Part shown: one piece after another, positions 32,793 to 38,161 of the stretch
Position numbering within the stretch: position 1 is the stretch's first letter
How the letters are laid out: the number at the start of each line of letters is the position of its first letter
Assembly: GCA_030615505.1 (NCBI GenBank)
Contig: JAUWZD010000040.1
Span: 1-38,161 of the forward strand
Length of the DNA stretch: 38,161 nucleotides
Direction: 5' to 3'
DNA from: Spirochaetales bacterium
GTDB lineage: Bacteria; Spirochaetota; Spirochaetia; SZUA-6; DRHE01
Translations under genes and position numbers: made by a program
Notes under the pieces: generated by a model
The model's input: the letters and a program-made list of their open reading frames with translations, nothing else
What the model was told of the DNA's origin: nothing
The model's database searches: none

Positions 32793-34391
32793 TCATACGC
32801 CAGGGGGTATGACCATATTACCCCTGTTAAGAAGAAAATAGGGATTAAAAGCCTGTATCAATCTCTGCATCCCTTCAATGCCCTCATCTCCGTACATCTT
32901 TCTCAATAGATCAACCTTCAGCTTTCCGATTCCATGTTCTGCAGATATTGTTCCGCCTGAATCAATAACTTCTTGAGCCCACTTCCGATACAGCTCCCTG
33001 CCCTTTTCATATTCCTCAATACTATGCGGAATTATATTCACATGGATATGGTTATTTCCTATGTGCCCGAACATGACATGCTCAAGACCTGAATTATCGA
33101 GATCCCTATGATACAGGGCCAGGATATTATTCAGCTCCTTGTCCGGGACTGCCATATCCGTGCCGAGCTTAGTAAGTTCCGGGTCCTTTTTCCTGTATTC
33201 ATCAATGAGAAGATTAACCGCTTCCGGCAGGGAATGCCTGAAATTTTTCAGGCGCTCAAGCTCCCGGGAAGTTGTGGCTATCCATGTTGAATCCTCATTT
33301 CCACCGCATTCGACCATAAGCTCGGCCATGGTCTCTACCGCCGCGCTGACCGAGTCTTCATTGTCACCGTGATATTCGACATAGATGGCGGTATGATACT
33401 CCCCCGGGATGCCGGGTATCTCTGAAAATGCGGGATTCTTTTCTTTCTGATCTCTCAGCAGATCCAAAGCATTATGATCAAAAAACTCTATAGCGGCAGG
33501 TTTCTCATCGATCCTCGTATTAATACACGGGAGCGTTTCACCGCGTGCAGCCATTACGAATCTAACGGCTGTAATTTCATCAGGAAAAAAAGCCATAATG
33601 CCCCATACCTCTTCCGGATATGGATCCAGCCTGATTTCTAATTGGGAAATGACGCCAAGTGTGCCTTCGGACCCGATAAACAGGTCCAATAGATCCATAT
33701 TGGCTGAGCTGTAAAATCCGGCGGCATTCTTTGTCTCCGGCATCTTATATCGCGGCAGCTCCCCTTGAATAAGATTTCCCGACTCTGATTTAATGCAAAA
33801 ATTAACACCGGATGCGGCATGTTCGCCTCTTCTAATGAGTATCCTTGAACCGTCGTGGAGTACTATGCGCAGAGCCTCGATGTAAGCCCGGATTGAACCG
33901 TAAAAAAAGGAACGGGCTCCGGAGGCATTGCATGCGGCCATACCGCCGATTGAAGCTGTGGTCTCTGTAGGATCGGGGAGAAAAAAGAAACGTCCTTTAT
34001 CTCTGAACAGCTTTAAAGCAATAAGTGAGCTTTTATCCCATTCTGATGTATCGAATTCCTTATTTCCCAAAACCTCATTGACTTGCTCCAGCAGAACACC
34101 AGGCTGCACTGTGAGATAGAATTTATCTACTGTCTTCCGGTAACTTAAGCCCAATATCCTGTTCATTCTGCTCAAGTTAAGGATATGCCCACCCCTCGGC
34201 ACAGCGCCACCCGTTATGCCGGTGCGGCCCCCCTGAATAGTGGTAGGAACCCCTTGCTCATGGAGATAGGAAATTATCTCCATGAGCTCCTCTTCGCTTT
34301 GAGGAAAGGAAATAGAGTCTGCCTTGCCCTTTAACCGGGACTCATCCCCTAAGTATTCCTCATAATTCTCTTTAACATTATGTAAAATCAA
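32793..34391 (-). CDS. FAD-linked oxidase, GlcD/D-lactate dehydrogenase type
   Basis: A 532-residue flavoprotein of the vanillyl-alcohol-oxidase fold: FAD-binding TTIQGGRTGITGGAVPRGG (about 52-70), DPTETTASIGGMAACNASGA and GSEGTLGVISQLEIRL, with the C-terminal HIGNNHIHVNI and SAEHGIGKLK of GlcD-like 2-hydroxyacid dehydrogenases. The two histidine clusters are the usual substrate/metal region. It probably oxidises a 2-hydroxy acid from the neighbouring carbohydrate pathway. The gene begins three bases after the end of the FGGY kinase gene, so the two form an operon. Confidence 0.88.
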   Translation of the reverse strand: MILHNVKENYEEYLGDESRLKGKADSISFPQSEEELMEIISYLHEQGVPTTIQGGRTGITGGAVPRGGHILNLSRMNRILGLSYRKTVDKFYLTVQPGVLLEQVNEVLGNKEFDTSEWDKSSLIALKLFRDKGRFFFLPDPTETTASIGGMAACNASGARSFFYGSIRAYIEALRIVLHDGSRILIRRGEHAASGVNFCIKSESGNLIQGELPRYKMPETKNAAGFYSSANMDLLDLFIGSEGTLGVISQLEIRLDPYPEEVWGIMAFFPDEITAVRFVMAARGETLPCINTRIDEKPAAIEFFDHNALDLLRDQKEKNPAFSEIPGIPGEYHTAIYVEYHGDNEDSVSAAVETMAELMVECGGNEDSTWIATTSRELERLKNFRHSLPEAVNLLIDEYRKKDPELTKLGTDMAVPDKELNNILALYHRDLDNSGLEHVMFGHIGNNHIHVNIIPHSIEEYEKGRELYRKWAQEVIDSGGTISAEHGIGKLKVDLLRKMYGDEGIEGMQRLIQAFNPYFLLNRGNMVIPPGV

Positions 34392-34394
34392 AGC

Positions 34395-35894
34395 TCAATC
34401 CTCATAAATATGGGCTCTTACAAGCGACAGCCATACTTCATAGGCCTTCAGATACTCTTCACGTATCTTCTTATCGGGCTCGATTATCTTCACCGTTTTA
34501 AGCCCGGTAAAAGCATCCTTGACAGTGTAAATACCTGCACCTATGCCCGCTCCCCTGGCCGCTCCCTGTGAGCCGTCCGTATTATAGAGCTCGATACCGG
34601 CTCCGGTGGCGGCGGAAAAGGCTTCGGCAAAGAGAGGGCTTAAGAACATATTGGCATATCCTGCTCTAACTTTCTCAACCCTGACCCCCATACTGCTCAT
34701 GATATCCAGCCCAAACTTAAGTGCAAAAACAATTCCTTCCTGAGCAGCCCGTAGCAGATGTGACTGACTATGGGTATTAAAATTCAAACCATGAATGGAA
34801 GCCCCGATATTCCTGTTCCCCAGGGTCCGTTCTGCTCCATTGCCGAAGGGAAGAATAGTAAGACCCCCTGAACCGATGGGAGCTTCTTTAGCCATTCGAT
34901 TCATCTCATCATAAGTTACTGTACCGCCTCTTAGGGTCATTAACTTATTTTTAAGCCAGCTGTTCAGAATGGCCGTTCCATTTATACAGAGCAGTATTCC
35001 GCAGCGCGGACTTTCATTACTGTGGTTCACATGAACGAAGGTGTTCACCCTGGACTCCGGATCGTAAAGAGCCTCATCACTGACACCGTACACTACCCCG
35101 GAGGTCCCCGCTGTTGCCGCTGCTTCCCCCGGATTTAGCACATTGAGTGAGAGAGCATTATTGGGCTGGTCCCCGGCCCGGTAGGACACTTTGATCCCGG
35201 CTTTCAACCCTAACTCTCCGGCAGCATCCGGCCGAACCTCACCCTGCACGGAGAAGGTGGGAACTACAGGAGGAATTAGTTCCTCTGATAGTCCGTAATA
35301 TTCCATTAGAAAGCTCGCTATTCCATTCTCCCGGAAATCCCACAGTATGCCCTCTGAGAGACCCGAAGGTGTTGTAGCGATTTCCCCGGTCAGGCGCAGG
35401 GCAATGTAATCGCCCGGAAGCATGATCTTAAAGATTTTAGAAAAAATTTGGGGCTCGTTTTCTTTGACCCATTTTAGCTTGGACGCGGTAAAATTGCCCG
35501 GAGAATTGAGAAGACGCTTTAAACAGAGATCCTTCCCCAGATCTGAAAAGGCCTTCTCTCCGATATCCACCGCCCGGCTGTCACACCAAATTATGGCGGG
35601 CCGCAGCACCCGATGGGCTTCATCAATGCAAACCAGGCCGTGCATCTGGTAGGAGATACCGAGCGCCTCAACATCTCTTAGATCAACTCCGGACCTTTCC
35701 CTGATCTCCGCTGTGGCTGATTTAAGATGCCGCCACCAGACCTCAGGGTCCTGTTCCGCCCAGCCCGGCTTAACAGCCGTAATCTCCAGCTCTCTTTGGG
35801 GAGAAGCTGCGGAATAGATGAGTTTTCCGGTATCAATTTCCAACAGAGAGGCCTTGATGGAGGATGAACCCACATCGTAACCAATGAGATACAT
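34395..35894 (-). CDS. xylB: FGGY-family carbohydrate kinase, xylulokinase-like
   Basis: A 499-residue sugar kinase with the N-terminal ATP-site motif IGYDVGSSSIKASL, the xylulokinase-like SYQMHGLVCID (about 106-116), IIWCDSRA, GDQPNNALS, and C-terminal NTDGSQGAARGAGIGAG. The length and the QMHGL motif fit xylulokinases, but related pentose and polyol kinases share them, so the sugar is uncertain. It probably shares a transcript with the FAD oxidase behind it. Confidence 0.8.
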   Translation of the reverse strand: MYLIGYDVGSSSIKASLLEIDTGKLIYSAASPQRELEITAVKPGWAEQDPEVWWRHLKSATAEIRERSGVDLRDVEALGISYQMHGLVCIDEAHRVLRPAIIWCDSRAVDIGEKAFSDLGKDLCLKRLLNSPGNFTASKLKWVKENEPQIFSKIFKIMLPGDYIALRLTGEIATTPSGLSEGILWDFRENGIASFLMEYYGLSEELIPPVVPTFSVQGEVRPDAAGELGLKAGIKVSYRAGDQPNNALSLNVLNPGEAAATAGTSGVVYGVSDEALYDPESRVNTFVHVNHSNESPRCGILLCINGTAILNSWLKNKLMTLRGGTVTYDEMNRMAKEAPIGSGGLTILPFGNGAERTLGNRNIGASIHGLNFNTHSQSHLLRAAQEGIVFALKFGLDIMSSMGVRVEKVRAGYANMFLSPLFAEAFSAATGAGIELYNTDGSQGAARGAGIGAGIYTVKDAFTGLKTVKIIEPDKKIREEYLKAYEVWLSLVRAHIYED

Positions 35895-35989
35895 ACAGCT
35901 CTCCTGTGATTATGACTGATGCTCTATTATATCAAATCCGGCTGAATAGTGCAGCTCTTTTCCGGGCTGTGATTATCCCTTTAAGCTCT

Positions 35990-36169
35990 CTACTTATGTC
36001 CAGCTTCTGCTCTTGCTGCTCTTAAGAATCGCATCAAGAATCTTCATCATGCGTTTTCAATATTGTAGCCGGATGCAGCCTTTCTTGCCAGATCGATATT
36101 CAAATCCGCTACACTCTTTACTTTGATTCCCCCTATCCGGACTAAAGCCCCCGGGTGTATGGATCCCAT
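35990..36169 (-). pseudogene. Gfo/Idh/MocA oxidoreductase fragment
   Basis: A minus-strand frame from 36169 gives VRIGGIKVKSVADLNIDLAR followed by KAASGYNIENA, then a stop. In a shifted frame it goes on as ILDAILKSS. This is the Rossmann region of Gfo/Idh/MocA sugar dehydrogenases (strand, ADxD, helix R-K-A-A, x-G-I-E-N-A, D), with frameshifts and without the rest. It is a short dead remnant just outside the kinase gene. Confidence 0.45.
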
Positions 36170-36201
36170 ATAACCGGTTTACCGCCCGCCCGTATGTTTT
36201 T

Positions 36202-36420
36202 ATGAAATTACAGGCCTTAATGACATCCGTGATACAGACCCTTTTAATACAGCTTGCAGATGAAAAAACCAGCTACAATATATCCGGAAGCTTGCTGACC
36301 TCGCTGTCCAGGCAGGATCCTGTTGTAAATACTATCTGGCATGTTGAACCCCTTTTAAAAGATATAGATGACCTTAAAGCTTATCTTGATCCAGATATGA
36401 CATATGAATTTTCTCATCAC
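36202..36420 (+). pseudogene. Unidentified fragment, possibly uroporphyrinogen-decarboxylase-like
   Basis: The frame holds HVEPLLKDIDDLKAYLD, recalling the 'LL-kdidDL-ayL' segment of URO-D family methyltransferase-like proteins. It has no good start, and after about 36400 it runs into the sulfatase tail of the opposite strand. The assignment is weak. Confidence 0.25.
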
Positions 36421-36430
36421 TCTTTCTCAA

Positions 36431-36700
36431 TTACGCCCCGGCGATTCTCGGCATCCAGATTGGTTCTTTGCCCATCTCTGCATGTACCAATTTAAGCAGG
36501 AGATCTGATTTCAATCCGCTATAATCAGGATTATTACAGAGATTATTAAGCTCACCAGGATCATGCTCAAGATCGAACAGCTCACCGTAATCATGCTTGT
36601 AATATACAGTAATCTTGTAGCGTTCACTGACGTATGTCTTCATGTCGATGGTAGTGGGCTGATGGCGATTTTCTACTACACATCCCACGGCTCAGGCACA
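36431..36700 (-). pseudogene. C-terminal end of a sulfatase
   Basis: The frame contains KTYVSERYKITVYYKHDYGE then LFDLEHDPGELNNLCNNPDY, the typical end of type I sulfatases (YKL-x-Y---GELYDLxxDPxExxNL). The catalytic N-terminal part with the formylglycine Cys/Ser is absent, so the gene is dead. It fits the theme of lost carbohydrate catabolism in 35.9-37.1 kb. Confidence 0.7.
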
Positions 36701-36879
36701 AGATATGGAAGATGAGGATCAAGAAAGCTTGCCTATAAAAAGAAGCTTTATTTGTTATTCCTGTACTGCTCCAAAAGAAGATTCATGCGCTCTGCGATGC
36801 ATGCGTGGTAGAGGTGTTTTAATTTCACTGTTTATAATACAGAGTGTATTCCAGTGCTGCTGATCACTGGTAATCAGAA

Positions 36880-37075
36880 GTACATTTTGATTATCTTAAA
36901 AACAGAGAAGATGTGGAGATTGCCGCACTTTGTGATAGTAATGAAAAGATGCTTGAAAATTTCAGTCAGAGATATGGCGGCAAATGTTATAGGGACTATA
37001 GACAAATGATTGACAGAGAGAATTTGGATGCTGCCTGGATATGTACTCCTCCAGAAGTTCGAGGTGAGCCCTTAT
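36880..37075 (+). pseudogene. Second Gfo/Idh/MocA oxidoreductase fragment, cut by an ISL3 element
   Basis: The frame reads FDYLKNREDVEIAALCDSNE, a helix, YRDYRQMIDRENLDAAWICT and PPEVRGEPL, the N-terminal Rossmann half of a Gfo/Idh protein. It is lost upstream of about 36880. At about 37075 the match ends exactly where an ISL3-like terminal sequence begins. Confidence 0.65.
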
Positions 37076-37568
37076 CGGCTCTCTTCATATTAGTGGGGTA
37101 AGTCGAATTAAATGCCCTTTCAGTGTATGTTTTTATATACGCATGGGAGGGCGAACTATATTATAGAACCCATTTTACTCTTGGCTGCTCCGACCAGCCG
37201 AGCTCGAGACGATGCAAGAGCAGCGGGACGATTCGGAAGCGATATGAGGCATACGGTAACGGATAGGACTTTGACTGATTTGCTCGGGCTTCCGGGTATG
37301 ATAGTGACAGAATATGCCATCGAGGTTCAGGGCTATGTGGGAGCCATATCGGCAAGCGGTAGAAGCGAAGTTGCCCCATGCAAAGATAGTAGCGGATCGG
37401 TTTCATGTTATGAAGCAGCTCAACAAACGACTTACGAAGTTACGGCGTACCATACAGTCTGAAGCTGATCCAAAAGTGAGAGAAGTCCTGAAAGGCTCTC
37501 GTTGGATTCTCGTCAAGAATCGAACAGAGTTGACGACAGTCGAAGAGCAGAATATGATGTCTACTTGA
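37076..37568 (+). mobile_element. Deleted ISL3-family element
   Basis: The left end near 37076 (ggctctcttcatattagtgg) resembles ISL3 terminal repeats. The N-terminal transposase part TLTDLLGLPGMIVTEYAIEV (about 37272-37330) is joined by deletion and frame change to the DDE-domain part MWEPYRQAVEAKLPHAKIVA then DRFHVMKQLNKRL (37338-37440), which breaks off near 37550. Zinc-finger and catalytic parts are missing, so it is inactive. Confidence 0.7.
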
Positions 37569-37613
37569 CAATGTGTATTATGTGGATTATATAAGCTATA
37601 GTGATCCACATAA
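37565..37613 (+). promoter_or_regulatory. Promoter and palindromic operator of the toxin-antitoxin operon
   Basis: TTGACA (37565-37570), 17 bases and TATATA (37588-37593) form a near-consensus promoter. A perfect 10-bp inverted repeat, TTATGTGGAT (37578-37587) and ATCCACATAA (37604-37613), brackets the -10 box. This is the expected site for autorepression by the ribbon-helix-helix antitoxin that follows. Confidence 0.7.
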
Positions 37614-37628
37614 AAGAGAGGCAAAATT

Positions 37629-37859
37629 ATGAGAACAATACAAATGACTTTGGATGAAGAATTAATTGAGGAAGTCGACAAAATTGTAAAGGAACTCGAA
37701 ACAACCAGGTCTGCATTCACGCGGGTGGCATTACGGAAAGCCATCAATAATATTCATGTTAGCCGACTTGAAAAGAAGCACCGAAGAGGATACGAGATTC
37801 ATCCTGTTAACAAAGGCGAGTTCAGTGTGTGGGAGGAAGAACAGGATTGGGGGGATTAA
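37629..37859 (+). CDS. Ribbon-helix-helix antitoxin (CopG/MazE-like)
   Basis: A 76-residue protein with an N-terminal ribbon-helix-helix: the strand MRTIQMTLDEELIEEVD, then LETTRSAFTRVALRKAI. The acidic, aromatic C-terminal tail (FSVWEEEQDWGD) is typical of the part that wraps and neutralises a MazF/PemK toxin. GAGAGG lies upstream of the ATG. Its stop codon TAA shares one base with the toxin ATG (TAATG). It should bind the operator at 37578-37613 and repress the pair. Confidence 0.85.
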   Translation: MRTIQMTLDEELIEEVDKIVKELETTRSAFTRVALRKAINNIHVSRLEKKHRRGYEIHPVNKGEFSVWEEEQDWGD

Positions 37860-38161
37860 TGAAACGAGGAGAGATCAGATGGTACAAGTTTAAATCCCCT
37901 GATAAAAGGCGTCCTGTTCTTATTTTAACACGCGATTCTGTTCTAGAGTATTTAGGAGAAGCCACCATTGCACCAGTTACCTCAACTGTTAGGGACATTC
38001 CAAGCGAAGTATGTCTCTCTAAGCTTGATGGCATGCAAAAAGACTGTGTCATTAATTTGGATCACATCCAGACAATCTCAAAAGGGAAAATTGGCTCCCT
38101 TATTACAACACTTTCTTCAGAGAGGTTAACACAAGTACATAGAGCTATACTATTTGCGCTG
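37859..38161 (+). CDS. MazF/PemK-type mRNA interferase toxin, cut by window end
   Basis: 101 codons without a stop, beginning MKRGEIRWYKFKSPDKRRPV then LILTRDSVLEYL and continuing TIAPVTSTVRDIPSEVCL, MQKDCVINLDHIQTI and KGKIGSL. These are the family landmarks (G-E-I-x-W at the start, K-x-R-P-V-L-I-L, a P-x-T strand, V-x-L-D-x-I). The family is about 105-115 residues, so only a few residues are missing. It probably cleaves mRNA at short motifs when freed from its antitoxin. Confidence 0.85.
   Translation, partial: MKRGEIRWYKFKSPDKRRPVLILTRDSVLEYLGEATIAPVTSTVRDIPSEVCLSKLDGMQKDCVINLDHIQTISKGKIGSLITTLSSERLTQVHRAILFAL

Noticed and set aside
1-38161. CRISPR arrays, tRNA or rRNA genes
   Set aside because: No regularly spaced direct repeats, tRNA cloverleaf with TTCRANNC arm, or rRNA-like conserved blocks were recognised on reading.

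Overview
The window reads as a chromosomal segment of a Gram-negative, probably anaerobic bacterium. I favour a spirochaete (Spirochaetota), but this is inference. The supporting signs are a 7TMR-DISM/GGDEF/EAL signalling protein, a lipoprotein that joins a von Willebrand A domain to a CsgG/FlgO-like domain, a stand-alone class III cyclase-like protein, and a flotillin FloA with two NfeD proteins. I recognised no rRNA, tRNA or CRISPR array.

Layout. Bases 1-1213 are decayed insertion sequences that cut a DUF3795 gene. 1405-4463 holds a promoter and two exported proteins, the second a vWA/CsgG-like lipoprotein. 4464-7721 is a gene graveyard: a possible group II intron 3' relic, a frameshifted transposase, a tyrosine recombinase stub, a truncated molybdopterin oxidoreductase with an in-frame amber codon, and a second copy of the first IS. 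7740-13740 carries a flavin reductase-like protein, a c-di-GMP signalling gene broken by an 82-bp insertion, a cyclase-like protein and a GT4 glycosyltransferase.

The centre of interest is 13944-24898. Ten genes run in one direction with almost no spacing: malonyl-transferase (FabD-like), ketosynthase, ketoreductase, HMG-CoA-synthase-like enzyme, two enoyl-CoA-hydratase-like enzymes (ECH1 and ECH2 types), an SDR with the enoyl-reductase Y-x6-K motif, an acyl carrier protein, a serine-palmitoyltransferase-like alpha-oxoamine synthase and a FabZ-like dehydratase. A convergent second ketosynthase and a divergent Sfp-type phosphopantetheinyl transferase complete it. Together these encode a discrete-protein (type II) fatty acid/polyketide system. 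It has a complete reductive cycle, a polyketide-type beta-branching cassette and a PLP enzyme that could release the chain by condensing it with an amino acid. A CDP-alcohol phosphatidyltransferase and an LPG-synthase/YbhN-type membrane protein follow directly (25032-26975). My working model is a pathway to a beta-branched, sphingoid-like or alpha-aminoketone membrane lipid. The enzyme families are seen in the sequence; the product is inferred.

26972-30441 (minus strand) is an NfeD-NfeD-FloA operon with a small membrane protein at its end. 30629-35894 is a carbohydrate catabolism group: an extended SDR, a PfkB kinase, a GlcD-like FAD oxidase and an FGGY kinase. 35895-37568 is a second graveyard (two Gfo/Idh fragments, a sulfatase tail, an ISL3 relic). 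The window ends in a type II toxin-antitoxin operon with a clear promoter and a 10-bp palindromic operator; the toxin gene runs off the end.
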